64,000 bases of DNA from CAZSSH01 sp964609825. Lineage in GTDB: Bacteria > Verrucomicrobiota > Lentisphaeria > Victivallales > Victivallaceae. The DNA lies in NCBI GenBank assembly GCA_964609825.1, contig CAZSSH010000004.1, forward strand, positions 496,001 through 560,000, in the 5' to 3' direction. Under the pieces are notes generated by a model. It saw only the letters and a list, made by a program, of their open reading frames with translations, had not been told where the DNA came from and did not search any database. Position numbers and translations under genes: made by a program. Each line of letters opens with the position of its first letter. The stretch's first letter is position 1. Positions 24,409-33,690 of this stretch are shown in pieces.

Positions 24409-27393
24409 TTATTTGATTTGGACAAGGCCGAAGCCGAGACGATTTTTGTAATTGTCGGCGCAATTTTGCCAGCTTGCCGAAACCGCTGCTTTGGCGTTGC
24501 CGTCGGCGTCATCGACCTTGAGGTCAAAGCCGAAATCACCGGCGGTCAACTCTTTGGGCAAATCCAGCGTGACCTGATATTGGCGGTCGCTCTTGACGAT
24601 TTTGCCGGTAAACGTCAATTTGCCCCAGACGGTGATTTCGCTTCCGGCATTGGCGTAAGGATTGACAAAAACACGGCTCACCTGATCGTTGTAGCTTTGC
24701 GGGTGATCGCTCATGAAACTCGTCGGCGCCGTGTCAAAAAAGAGCTCGACACAGTCCTGCTCCCAAAATTTGCGGGTGCCGGCGTCACCGGAGGGAGTGG
24801 CGTCGTTTACCGTAAGTTGAAGCTCAAGACCTTCCCCGGCTTTGACAAAGCAAAATTGTGCGGTCAAATCCCCTTTTGCGGCGGTGATTTTGACCGTCTC
24901 TCCGACCTTTAGCGTGGTGGCGGGATAAATAACGGCGGATTGACGCTCATTTTTGCCGTCGCCAAAGACGATGATATTGGCCGATTCGCTTTTGCCGGTG
25001 ACCTTGACAGGGATGGTGGGGGCGCTCACGGCGCCGGGGGTGGTTTGAACCTCAACTTTTTGCGTAGCTTTGACCGTTTCCCCTAAAATTCCGGCCACGC
25101 CGTTGATACTTTGGTTGGTGTTGTTTTTAATATTGACCATGGCAAACGGCTTGTCGGCCATAAAGAGCCGGATAGCCGGGGCGATAACAAAGGTTTGCTC
25201 GCTTTGGACGGTGATGGCGGCGAGTTTTTGGGCGAATTGTGCCGCCGTCGTGTCCGGCGCTGTCAAAAAGTAGCAGCCTGACTCCAGGGCATAGCTTGGC
25301 TGATTGACCGGGTTGCCGAAGAGGTCGCGGACGGTGAACCCGTCAAAGCTGCTCGACAACCCTTTTTGTTTGCCGAAATTCCACACCGCGGCGACGGGTT
25401 GGCCGTCTTTGACAAAGCCGTAGATGACGACGTTTTGGGGGAACTTGTTTTTGTAAATGACTTTTGCTCCCTCCAGCAGCCGCGCCAGAGTATTGTAAAC
25501 GACAAAGTTGCCCGAGGGGATCAGCTGGGTATTGCCTTTTTGGTGAAACATGCCGGGGGTGAGCGTATTTTTCCACATCTGGTGGCCGGTGACGGCGACG
25601 GATTGACCGACATTTTCGCCCAAATCGGTGATAAAGCGCCGGGCGAGCTGATCGGGATTGCAGCGCATGGAGCCGTAGCTGCTGCTGCCGGACTGGTCAA
25701 AGATGTAGTATAACTCGGTGTTCCACAACCCGATGGCCGGATCGGGGATGCGTTGGCGCAAAAGGCTGATTTGTCGGTCCGCGGGACTGGTCGAGCCGAG
25801 TTCGCGCGAGCCGTACGGGTGAAAGCTGACAATTTCGGTCAATTTGAGTCCGCCTTTTTGGAAACAGCTTTGGGCAAAGTCATCAATGTTGCCGCCCAAA
25901 TCGCTGGAGAAGCAAAACCCGATGATTTTATTGTCGGGATTGACTTTTTTGAGCTCGGTGCGGGCGGACGACAAGTATTTGAGATAATTGTCGTCACTCA
26001 AAAACAAATTGGGCTCGTTGATGATTTCGTAATACTTGATCTCGTTTCCGGCGCGTTCGCCGACGGCGCGGACATACTTGGCCCACAAGTCGATGGGCGG
26101 GAGCAAAATTTTGCCGCGCACCGACGGCATGGTATTGGGGGGATCATCGGTCACCCGGGTGCACAAGGGCGTCACCCAAGTCGGCCAACGCAAGGCGGAG
26201 TTGGGTCGCGCGGCCTCGATAAAGTGGCTGCGTCCGACCACTGGGAGCATGGTGATGTTGTTTTGTCTGGCAAGCGCAAGCGTGCGGTCAAACCATGAGA
26301 AATCCCACTCGTTTTGCTTTGGCTCCATAATGCTCCAGGCGGCGAAATCATACCCGGCGTCATGGTCGCGCAACAACCGGCAGCCCATGCGGCTGTAAAG
26401 TTTCATTTTATCCGACGGCGATATGCCGAAGCTCAGATATCCCGGGTTGGGGTCTTCCGGGAGATAGACCATCTCAAGTCCGTCGTTGAGAGAGACGCAG
26501 AAATCCTTGCCGATGTCAATTTTTTTGGCGTCATATTTGCCGATGACGGCGGCATAACCGAGGCTGGTCCGGTCCTCTTGTTGTCCGGCAACCGTAAAGC
26601 GGTAAGCGCCAAAGCGGTTTGCCGGGACCAGCCAGTCGATTTCGCGCGATTGTTTGGGGGCCAAGCTGACCTCCCAGCTTTGCCGGGCGATTTCGCGGTT
26701 GAAATAATCGTCGGTGACGCTGCCGGAAACGGTGCGCGTGATGCTTTTTTCTGTGGGATTGTAAACTTTTACTTTGCAGGGGATCTGCAAGCCTGGCGTC
26801 AAGTCATAGAGGGTTTGCGCCGGGACGACGGCGAGATCAAGCCCGGTTTCGGGCGTGGTGTCTCCGGCCGGGGTGACGCTCAGGCGGTCAAGCCAAATGT
26901 CGGCGGCTGCGAGCGGCTCGCCGGAGGGCTGACGGATCTGGATGTGCCAAGGGGTGTCCCCTTTGGCGGCGGTGAAATCAAAGCCAAAGGTTTGCCAGCG
27001 GTTGGTGAGCTCAAAGGTTTTGGACTCGACATGCCACGTGCCCTGAGTGGTCACTTGAAAAATGATGACCGAAATTTTGGTCCCGTTGACACTGGCTTTG
27101 GCAGATAAGCCAAGTTGATATTTTTTGCCGTCATCAAGCTTAAATTCTTGAGAATGAAGCTCAAAGCGTTCGGCAAAGGGATTGCGGATCAACAGCGCTT
27201 TGGCTTTGGCACCGTCGTCGGCCGCGACGAGGGGGGTAAACACCAAATCCTTGTTGGTGTCGGGCCGCAATACGCGAATCAGCGAAAACCCGCTGTCGCC
27301 GAGCTCGAAGTCGCCGTTAAACACCAAATTGGCAGCGGCGCAGTTTAAAAAAAGCGCCGACAGTACGGCGCTTATAAGTAAGTGTTTCATCAT
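24409..27393 (-). CDS. Secreted multimodular glycoside hydrolase (clan GH-A, GH39-like)
   Basis: A 994-residue secreted enzyme. Signal peptide MMKHLLISAVLSALFLNCAAA; N-terminal CBM4/9-like module (about 22-175, NLVFNGDFELGDSGFSLIR); a beta-sandwich linker (180-285); a TIM-barrel (about 300-640) with acid/base Glu460 in YYEIINEPN and likely nucleophile Glu560 in GLWNTELYY; a second sandwich; and a C-terminal CBM9-like module (about 845-994, WEQDCVELFFDT). The Asn-Glu-Pro motif and 100-residue spacing fit clan GH-A, closest in look to GH39 xylosidase/iduronidase-type enzymes; other GH-A families are possible. It lies between the pseudopilin and the CBM-protein genes. Substrate is not predictable. 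Confidence 0.78.
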   Translation of the reverse strand: MMKHLLISAVLSALFLNCAAANLVFNGDFELGDSGFSLIRVLRPDTNKDLVFTPLVAADDGAKAKALLIRNPFAERFELHSQEFKLDDGKKYQLGLSAKASVNGTKISVIIFQVTTQGTWHVESKTFELTNRWQTFGFDFTAAKGDTPWHIQIRQPSGEPLAAADIWLDRLSVTPAGDTTPETGLDLAVVPAQTLYDLTPGLQIPCKVKVYNPTEKSITRTVSGSVTDDYFNREIARQSWEVSLAPKQSREIDWLVPANRFGAYRFTVAGQQEDRTSLGYAAVIGKYDAKKIDIGKDFCVSLNDGLEMVYLPEDPNPGYLSFGISPSDKMKLYSRMGCRLLRDHDAGYDFAAWSIMEPKQNEWDFSWFDRTLALARQNNITMLPVVGRSHFIEAARPNSALRWPTWVTPLCTRVTDDPPNTMPSVRGKILLPPIDLWAKYVRAVGERAGNEIKYYEIINEPNLFLSDDNYLKYLSSARTELKKVNPDNKIIGFCFSSDLGGNIDDFAQSCFQKGGLKLTEIVSFHPYGSRELGSTSPADRQISLLRQRIPDPAIGLWNTELYYIFDQSGSSSYGSMRCNPDQLARRFITDLGENVGQSVAVTGHQMWKNTLTPGMFHQKGNTQLIPSGNFVVYNTLARLLEGAKVIYKNKFPQNVVIYGFVKDGQPVAAVWNFGKQKGLSSSFDGFTVRDLFGNPVNQPSYALESGCYFLTAPDTTAAQFAQKLAAITVQSEQTFVIAPAIRLFMADKPFAMVNIKNNTNQSINGVAGILGETVKATQKVEVQTTPGAVSAPTIPVKVTGKSESANIIVFGDGKNERQSAVIYPATTLKVGETVKITAAKGDLTAQFCFVKAGEGLELQLTVNDATPSGDAGTRKFWEQDCVELFFDTAPTSFMSDHPQSYNDQVSRVFVNPYANAGSEITVWGKLTFTGKIVKSDRQYQVTLDLPKELTAGDFGFDLKVDDADGNAKAAVSASWQNCADNYKNRLGFGLVQIK

Positions 27394-27411
27394 CGTTACC
27401 CTGGTTTATGA

Positions 27412-28101
27412 TTATGGCCAAAAGGCGGTTGAAGTGAGGACAAAGGTTTTGCTGAAATTGCCGCCCAATATGGTGTTGTTTAATGTTTCAACGTGACCGT
27501 CGACAAACAGATGGTTGTCGGCATTGGAGTGGCGCATGGGACTCCACTCCAAGGTAACAGGGGTGCTGTGGTAATCGCGGCCGAACGTGGTGGTGGTCGA
27601 GGCGGCGCCGGTTTGGCGGTTGACCCGCAATACATCCCACATCAGGGCCTGTTGGGACGGATATTTGCAGCGGGTGACTTTGCGTTTGGGGTAGCTGCTG
27701 TTGCCGGCGCGGTTGTTCCAGGCAAGATTGGTGATGGGGCGTGTGCCGTTGTGGTAATAAATATCGGACGGATTTCCGCCGGGACAAATGACCGGTTTGT
27801 TGGGGTTAACGTTGTTGTTGGGAAAAGTGGAGCCGTACAAGTAAGGCCACATGAGGACAATCCAGTTGTTTTCCATGTTGGCAAGGCTATTCCACGAGCT
27901 CAGCGAAGCGGGAGTGCAAAAATCGTTGTTTGCGTTTGCATATCCCAAATTGGCCATGCCGATTTGCTTAAAGTTGGCGGTGCATTTGACGGTTTTGGCC
28001 CGGTCACGCGCTTTGTTGAGGGCGGGCAACAGCATACTGGCCAAAATGGCGATGATAGCGATGACAACCAGTAATTCGATTAACGTAAAAAACTTTTTCA
28101 T
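27412..28101 (-). CDS. Pseudopilin-like protein with prepilin leader and C-terminal VDG motif
   Basis: A 229-residue type II secretion/type IV pilin-like protein. The leader MKKFFTLIELLVVIAIIAIL has the prepilin cleavage and methylation site F-T-L-I-E with Glu at mature +5 and the long hydrophobic helix, followed by LNKARDRAKTVKCTANFKQIG. The C-terminal MRHSNADNHLFVDGHVETLN matches the H-Xn-DG motif of DUF1559-like proteins, which are greatly expanded in Lentisphaerota, Planctomycetes and relatives. It lies between a LacI gene (gap 11) and the GH39-like gene (gap 18), so it probably serves polysaccharide use, as a surface binder or secretion adaptor (inference). Confidence 0.9.
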   Translation of the reverse strand: MKKFFTLIELLVVIAIIAILASMLLPALNKARDRAKTVKCTANFKQIGMANLGYANANNDFCTPASLSSWNSLANMENNWIVLMWPYLYGSTFPNNNVNPNKPVICPGGNPSDIYYHNGTRPITNLAWNNRAGNSSYPKRKVTRCKYPSQQALMWDVLRVNRQTGAASTTTTFGRDYHSTPVTLEWSPMRHSNADNHLFVDGHVETLNNTILGGNFSKTFVLTSTAFWP

Positions 28102-28112
28102 AATCTCTCCCT

Positions 28113-29096
28113 TTAGTTGAGTTTCTTGACTGAATTGTTGATTTTAAACTTGGGTACGACCAGCGAGTGGAGTTTGCTTTTGCAGCTCATCAAAGGGCTG
28201 TTGTGAATGTAAAACTCGCACCACTCAATGATTTCCTCGATGTCGTAGTACACCGAGTCGTAGACAATATTATGTGGATCCATCAAAGTATAATCGGGCC
28301 GGTCGTAGCTTACGATGCTGATATCCTGCGGGACGCGGATGCCGAATTTGGTAAAGGCCCGCATGCCGCAGTTGGCCGCGCCGATCTGGGTAAAAAAGAT
28401 CCCGGTAATGTCACCCAAACCGCGTTTGATCCGCTCGGGCAACACTTCGTCGAGGTGGTCTGGCGCCCAATAGTTGCGGTAATTAAACTCCAAAAGCTCA
28501 CACCGGGAGTCGCGGTTGCATTTTTTCATCTCCGCCATAAAGCCGATGGCGCGGTCGCGGGCGTTGTTAAAGTCATAAGCTGACACCACCAAAATACGCG
28601 AGTGGCCAAAGTTGTGAAAATGTCTGGCTGCCAATCGACCGCCGGCGATGTCATCGGAGTCAATCGAGATATCGCCGCCGCCGCCGCCCAAAAGGTTGAT
28701 GTGGATTGCGTTTGGGTTGAGGGCTTTGCCGAATTGCAGCGATTTTTCGTCCGGCTCATTGCCCCAGACAACGACCAATGCGTCGGCGACGGCATCTTCA
28801 AAACGGGAGGCGTTGTTCTCCAGCTCGGTAACGATGCACTTAAACGAGCGGTGCGAGAGCTTTTGCATTAAAGGAACGATGATCCGTGACGGGAAATCGG
28901 TCGAACGGAAATTAAACACCACATTTTGCTGGGATTTGCATTTGGCGGCAAAGAAACCGTATTTATTGAGGGACTCAATGACGCGCTTGCGGGTGTCCTC
29001 TTTTACCTGGGCGGAGTTGGCCATAACCCGGTAAACGGTTTTAACGCTTAACCCGAGCTCTTTGGCGATATCTTCGCAGTTGGTTTGTTTGGCCAT
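28113..29096 (-). CDS. LacI-family transcriptional regulator of the GH39-like locus
   Basis: A 327-residue regulator. Residues 1-50 hold the LacI HTH: CEDIAKELGLSVKTVYRVMANSAQVKEDTRKRVIESLNKYGF, with recognition helix SVKTVYRVMAN. The rest is a periplasmic-binding-protein-like sensor (NVVFNFRSTDFPSRIIVPLMQ ... SIDSDDIAGGRLAARHF). The ATG at 29096 has GGAGAGA upstream; a Met four codons earlier is not favoured. Its promoter carries a near-consensus sigma-70 box overlapped by a palindrome, which points to autoregulation. Effector is likely a sugar from the locus substrate. Confidence 0.92.
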   Translation of the reverse strand: MAKQTNCEDIAKELGLSVKTVYRVMANSAQVKEDTRKRVIESLNKYGFFAAKCKSQQNVVFNFRSTDFPSRIIVPLMQKLSHRSFKCIVTELENNASRFEDAVADALVVVWGNEPDEKSLQFGKALNPNAIHINLLGGGGGDISIDSDDIAGGRLAARHFHNFGHSRILVVSAYDFNNARDRAIGFMAEMKKCNRDSRCELLEFNYRNYWAPDHLDEVLPERIKRGLGDITGIFFTQIGAANCGMRAFTKFGIRVPQDISIVSYDRPDYTLMDPHNIVYDSVYYDIEEIIEWCEFYIHNSPLMSCKSKLHSLVVPKFKINNSVKKLN

Positions 29097-29115
29097 GATT
29101 CTCTCCAAAATGTTT

Positions 29116-29154
29116 TACTATCCATAGTATAGCAAACAATCGGAAGGATGTCAA
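29116..29154 (-). promoter_or_regulatory. Sigma-70 promoter of the LacI gene with overlapping palindrome
   Basis: Minus-strand -35 TTGACA (29154-29149), 17-base spacer, -10 TATACT (29131-29126). The palindrome TACTAT-CC-ATAGTA (29116-29129) overlaps the -10 box and transcription start, a classic position for self-repression by a LacI-type protein. Confidence 0.75.
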
Positions 29155-29178
29155 TATGTTTGTCTTAATTGTGACAAT

Positions 29179-29206
29179 AAAAAATGTCCGTTAACGGACA
29201 TTTTTT
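29179..29206. terminator. Bidirectional terminator between the LacI gene promoter and parC
   Basis: TGTCCGTTAACGGACA (29185-29200) is a perfect self-complementary stem flanked by A6 on the left and T6 on the right, so it can act on either strand; the gene it serves is parC on the minus strand (stop at 29229). Confidence 0.88.
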
Positions 29207-29228
29207 ATCTGACTTGAGGCAAAGTAAG

Positions 29229-31637
29229 CTAAAACCCGAATTCCGGTTGGACGATCCCGAAATCATCATCATCGCCGCCATTTTCGTCTTTTGTTTCCTC
29301 GGCAATGGGGAGATTTTTGCGTTTTTGCTTGCTTTTGACCGGTTTATCCAATTTTTCGGTCGGCGGAACATCGAGCAGGCTCGTGTGATCGACGGTGTCA
29401 GTGACGGTGTCCTCCGTTGTCGCGGTGATCGGCGCAACCGGCGGCTCATCCGGGGCCGTTTTGTCCGGATTGCGGACATTTTTGTCCGGTTTTTGCAATG
29501 CTTCGGTGACTTCGACGGTTTCGGTGACTTCGACGATATCCGTGACCTCGGTTTCGGTGACTTCGACGGTTTCAACGATCTCGACGGTCTCGGTAATTTC
29601 GACGGGTTCGACGATTTCAGCGGTATCTTCCGCATGACCGTCTTCTTCTTCCGGGGCGGTGGTTTGCCGCAACGCGGCCAGCTCATCGGCCTCCAGATAG
29701 CGCTGGTGGGTGATCTTGGCGAGGGGCTTGGATGAAATCAAGATTCCGCGCGCCTTGGCGGAACGGACAGGGAGACTCATCAGGTTGAGTTCCTCGGTCT
29801 TGCCCTTATCGAGGGTCAAAAGGTAAACCGCGTCCGAGCGGGGGGTCAAAAGCTCAATTTTGCAGTTATCCGGGCAGAGCTGGTACTCTTTTTCTAAAAT
29901 AAAGCCGCTGATGCTGCTGCGTTTACCGTAATATTTGCCCGTTTTGGTGTCGCGGTAAACAATGCCGAACTCGGTCGCCGGGTCGTATTTGCGAAAATCG
30001 TAGAGTTTGCCGGCAAACATTTTTTCGGGCACCATCGGGATCACTTTGTAGGTCCCGTTTTTCTCCACGCAGAGGAAGCGGTCAAACTCATTGCAGGCGA
30101 TCAAATCGTCGCTCTTGACCGCGGTCCCGACGTAACCGGTCTTGCGGTCGTAGCCGACCTTGATGTTGTTTAAGGCGGCGGCACGGCGGTCTATTTTGTC
30201 AAAATACTCGATCTCGGTGCGGCGCGGGAACAATTTGCCGTATTTATTAATTAGATTTTTAAGGTAATCGACCGCATAATCCTTGAGGTGCTTGAGGTGG
30301 TGGTTGACCTGCTTCATATTTTCCAAGAGTTCGGCCAACTCGCGCTGATTTTTCTCGATGTCAAAGCGGGAAATCCGGCGTACCGGCAGGGCTAAAAGCT
30401 TGTCCACATCCTCATTGGTGATGTCGCGCCGTAGCAAATGACGAAACGGAGCCAGGCCGGAGTGGACTTCTTTATATTCCTCTTCCTGACTTTTGCACTC
30501 CTCGATGCGTTTATAGATGCGGTTCTCAAAAAAGATCTGAGCCAAGGTTTTGGCGTGAAACTGGTCCTCGAGGCGCGCCATCTCCAGCTCCAGTTCGCGC
30601 TGGAGGTACATCAGCAATCTTTGGGTGTTGCGTTTAATCACCTCGGTGATGCTCATTTGCGCCGGGCGGTGGTCGCGGATGACCATCAAATTAACCGAAA
30701 TCGACACCGAGCAGTCGGTGTAGGCATACAGTGCCCGGATTGCTTTGTCGCAGTCGTAGCCGCGGGTAGGGATGACCTCGATCTCGACCTCTTTACTCGT
30801 ATAATCGCGGATGGAGGCGATTTTTAATTTATTCTTTTCGGCCGCCTTTTCGATCGAAGCGATCAAGCTCTCGGTGGTGGTGGAGGCGGGGATTTCCTTG
30901 ATTAAAATGCGTTTGCCGTCGACGATGATTTTGGCGCGCAAGGTGATTTTTCCGTTGCCGTCCTCGTATTCCCGTGCGTCCATGAGCCCGCCTTGCAAAA
31001 AGTCGGGAAAAAGCTGAAACGGTTGACCGTTAAGCTCGGCAATCTGTGCCTCCAGCAATTCATTAAAGTTATGGGGCAAAATTTTGGTCGACATCCCGAC
31101 CGCGATCCCTTCGGCGCCGAGCATCAAAAGGGACGGGATTTTGACCGGCAATGCCACCGGCTCCTGATTGCGCCCGTCGTAGGAGTCGACGAGCTCGGTA
31201 ATCGCGTTGTTAAACAATACTTCACGCGCCAGTGGCGACAAGCAACACTCGATATAACGCGGCGCGGCGGCGGGGCTGCCGGTAAAAATATTGCCGAAGT
31301 TCCCCTGTTTCTCGATAAAATACTCTTTGTTGGCCAAGACTACCAGCGCATCGCCGATGGAGGCGTCGCCGTGCGGGTGAAACTGCATGGTGTGGCCGAT
31401 CACGTTGGCTGCCTTGTGAGTGCGCCCGTCGTCGATGCGGTGCAATGACCAGAGGATGCGGCGCTGCACCGGCTTAAAGCCGTCATCGACATCCGGGATC
31501 GCCCGGTCTTTGATGACATAGGACGCATACTCGAGAAAGTTGCGGTCCATCATTTCTCGAAAGTAATCATTGCTGGTCACGTTGCGCGCCGCTTCGACTT
31601 CGGAAATATCGTCCTCTTTGTTATTTTCGTCATTCAT
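29229..31637 (-). CDS. parC: DNA topoisomerase IV subunit A (ParC/GyrA family)
   Basis: An 802-residue type IIA topoisomerase breakage-reunion subunit that decatenates chromosomes. The winged-helix core has YVIKDRAIPDVDDGFKPVQRR and HPHGDASIGDALV, with the DNA-linking Tyr128 in AAAPRYIEC. Coiled coil and gate span about 370-500; the C-terminal DNA-wrapping part (about 500-660) is short. From about 665 an acidic, low-complexity tail follows, with tandem VEVTET-like hexapeptides, then a basic KSKQKRKNLP and an acidic end. The pairing with a ParE-like subunit and the short wrapping part favour topoisomerase IV over gyrase, but this is not certain. It overlaps the parE stop by 8 bases. Confidence 0.9.
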   Translation of the reverse strand: MNDENNKEDDISEVEAARNVTSNDYFREMMDRNFLEYASYVIKDRAIPDVDDGFKPVQRRILWSLHRIDDGRTHKAANVIGHTMQFHPHGDASIGDALVVLANKEYFIEKQGNFGNIFTGSPAAAPRYIECCLSPLAREVLFNNAITELVDSYDGRNQEPVALPVKIPSLLMLGAEGIAVGMSTKILPHNFNELLEAQIAELNGQPFQLFPDFLQGGLMDAREYEDGNGKITLRAKIIVDGKRILIKEIPASTTTESLIASIEKAAEKNKLKIASIRDYTSKEVEIEVIPTRGYDCDKAIRALYAYTDCSVSISVNLMVIRDHRPAQMSITEVIKRNTQRLLMYLQRELELEMARLEDQFHAKTLAQIFFENRIYKRIEECKSQEEEYKEVHSGLAPFRHLLRRDITNEDVDKLLALPVRRISRFDIEKNQRELAELLENMKQVNHHLKHLKDYAVDYLKNLINKYGKLFPRRTEIEYFDKIDRRAAALNNIKVGYDRKTGYVGTAVKSDDLIACNEFDRFLCVEKNGTYKVIPMVPEKMFAGKLYDFRKYDPATEFGIVYRDTKTGKYYGKRSSISGFILEKEYQLCPDNCKIELLTPRSDAVYLLTLDKGKTEELNLMSLPVRSAKARGILISSKPLAKITHQRYLEADELAALRQTTAPEEEDGHAEDTAEIVEPVEITETVEIVETVEVTETEVTDIVEVTETVEVTEALQKPDKNVRNPDKTAPDEPPVAPITATTEDTVTDTVDHTSLLDVPPTEKLDKPVKSKQKRKNLPIAEETKDENGGDDDDFGIVQPEFGF
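29503..29622 (-). repeat. Imperfect 18-base tandem repeats coding an acidic tail of ParC
   Basis: Read on the plus strand, units of about 18 bases built on TCGGTGACTTCGACGGTT recur six or seven times with drift, some shortened to 12 or 15 bases. They code VEVTET / VEIVET-type hexapeptides on the minus strand. Length variation between strains by slippage is likely. Confidence 0.8.
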
Positions 31638-33450
31638 ACTGGCTGATTTCCAAATTGTTTAAAATGTAATCTCGGCGCTTGGGCGTGTTGTTACCCATAA
31701 AGAACTCCAAAAGCTCGGGGATATTGCGCATATTGTCCAACGTGACGGGTGCGAGGCGGATGTTTTCGCCGATGAATTCGCCGAACTCATCGGGTGAAAT
31801 CTCGCCCAGCCCTTTGAACCGGGTGATTTCGGAGTTTTTGCCGAGTTTCCGGCAGGCTTCGTCACGCTCTTCCTCGCTGTAACAGTAGATCGGTTTATCT
31901 TTTTTGACCCGTACCCGAAAGAGCGGCGTTTCCAGAATATAAACGTGCCCGGAGAGCACCAGCTGCTCAAAAAAAGTGAGAAAAAAGGTGATCAAAAGAT
32001 TGCGGATATGGAGCCCGTCCACGTCGGCGTCAGTGGCGATGACGACTTTGTCATAGCGCAGGGAGTCGATGTCGTTCTCCACATCCAAGGACTGCATGAT
32101 GTAAAACAACTCCTCATTTTGATATACTTTGTCCAGCTTCTCTCCGAAGCAATTGAGGGGTTTGCCTTTTAACGAAAAAATCGCCTGCCGCTCGACATCG
32201 CGGCACTTCTCCAAAGAGCCCGCCGCCGACTGACCCTCGGTCAAAAAGATCATGGTGTTGCCGTTGCCCTTTTTGTCGCCGCGGTGATACTTGCAATCCT
32301 TGAGCTTGGGGATCTTGAGCGTCATCTTTTTGGCTTTGTCGCGCGAACTCTTTTTGATCTCCTGAATCTGGCGGCGCAATTGCTCGTTGCGGTTGATTTT
32401 ATCCATCAACGTTTCGGCGACTTCCTTGTTTTTATGCAAAAAGTCGGCCACGGCGTCTTTGACCGCGCTCACGATCGGGCCCCGGACATCGCTGTTGCCC
32501 AGTTTATTTTTGGTCTGGGACTCAAAAATCGGCTCTTTGATCTTGATCGCAATCGCGCCGACCATGCCGTCACGGACATCATCGGCCTTGAAATTTTTGC
32601 CGGAAAATTCGTTGATTCCCTTTAGCACACCTTCTTTAAACGCGGACAAATGGGTGCCGCCGTCGTTGGTGTACTGGCCGTTGACAAACGAAAACGAGGT
32701 TTCGCCGTAATTGTCGCTGTGGGTGATGGCAAACTCGATGGTCTTGTCGCGGCTGTAAATGACGCTGTAAAGCCGTTCTTCGCCGGTCTCGGTCTCAAGC
32801 AAATCCTGCAAGCCGTTTTTAGAGAAATACCGCTCGCCGTTAAAGTATAAGGAGAGCCCGCTGTTTAAATAAGCATACATCCACATCCGCCGCTCGATGT
32901 ACTCCAAGCGGAACTTGTAATTGGGAAACAGTTTCGCGTCGGGGACAAACGTCACCAGCGTCCCGTTCTTTTCCTCGGAGTCGCCGTAATAATCGCTCTC
33001 CAAGACGCCGTTGACAAACTTGGCCTCGTGAAATTTGCCGTCGCGCATCGAGCGGACGATGAATTCACTGGATAAAGCGTTGACCGCCTTGGTACCGACG
33101 CCGTTGAGGCCGATGGAGTACTGAAAGGCGTCGCTGTTGTACTTGCCGCCCGTGTTCATAATGGAGACGCACTGGACGACTTTGTCCAAGGGAATCCCGC
33201 GTCCGTAGTCGCGGACGCTCACTTGAGAGTCGTCGAGCGAGACATCGATGCGTTTGCCTTCGCCCATGATGAATTCGTCGATGCTGTTGTCGATGATCTC
33301 TTTGAGCAAAATATAGATTCCGTCGTCGGGGTGGGAGCCGTCGCCCATGCGCCCGATGTACATCCCGGGCCGCAGCCGGATGTGCTCAAGGGAGCTTAAG
33401 GTTTTAATCGAATCGCTGTTATATGAATTGGTTTTGTTTTCTTCTGCCAT
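31630..33450 (-). CDS. parE: DNA topoisomerase IV subunit B (ParE/GyrB family)
   Basis: A 606-residue ATPase subunit. GHKL ATPase motifs: LKEIIDNSIDEFIMGEGKRI (catalytic Glu, Asn), VRDYGRGIPLD, and SIGLNGVGTKAVNALSSEF (ATP lid). The transducer ends near 380; the TOPRIM metal site has FLTEGQSAAGSLEKCRD and VVIATDADVDGLHIRNLL; the C-terminus RFKGLGEISPDEFGEFI is typical. Length near 600 and the absence of a GyrB insert fit ParE. First gene of the parE-parC operon; ATG at 33450. Confidence 0.92.
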   Translation of the reverse strand: MAEENKTNSYNSDSIKTLSSLEHIRLRPGMYIGRMGDGSHPDDGIYILLKEIIDNSIDEFIMGEGKRIDVSLDDSQVSVRDYGRGIPLDKVVQCVSIMNTGGKYNSDAFQYSIGLNGVGTKAVNALSSEFIVRSMRDGKFHEAKFVNGVLESDYYGDSEEKNGTLVTFVPDAKLFPNYKFRLEYIERRMWMYAYLNSGLSLYFNGERYFSKNGLQDLLETETGEERLYSVIYSRDKTIEFAITHSDNYGETSFSFVNGQYTNDGGTHLSAFKEGVLKGINEFSGKNFKADDVRDGMVGAIAIKIKEPIFESQTKNKLGNSDVRGPIVSAVKDAVADFLHKNKEVAETLMDKINRNEQLRRQIQEIKKSSRDKAKKMTLKIPKLKDCKYHRGDKKGNGNTMIFLTEGQSAAGSLEKCRDVERQAIFSLKGKPLNCFGEKLDKVYQNEELFYIMQSLDVENDIDSLRYDKVVIATDADVDGLHIRNLLITFFLTFFEQLVLSGHVYILETPLFRVRVKKDKPIYCYSEEERDEACRKLGKNSEITRFKGLGEISPDEFGEFIGENIRLAPVTLDNMRNIPELLEFFMGNNTPKRRDYILNNLEISQYE

Positions 33451-33537
33451 TTATTTCGCCTGATGCTTGTAACAAATAGAATTTACCATATTTCAGGCAA
33501 AAAATCAAGTTTATTTTTGATTTATTTTAAAAATGAT

Positions 33538-33566
33538 TTGCCAAAACCGCAAAAATGTGATATATT
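33538..33566 (+). promoter_or_regulatory. Promoter of the tRNA-Thr gene
   Basis: -35 TTGCCA (33538-33543), 17-base spacer, -10 TATATT (33561-33566), ending 13 bases before the tRNA 5' end. Well placed for a stable-RNA promoter. Confidence 0.65.
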
Positions 33567-33579
33567 GTATACCCAGTCA

Positions 33580-33655
<76 letters not shown>

Positions 33656-33690
33656 TTTTTTTTGCTTTGCCGCGCGGGAAATCTCTTTTT

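Noticed and set aside
29503..29622. CRISPR-like array because of regularly spaced repeats
   Set aside because: Units are contiguous 18-base coding repeats within parC in frame, without unique spacers; no cas genes anywhere.
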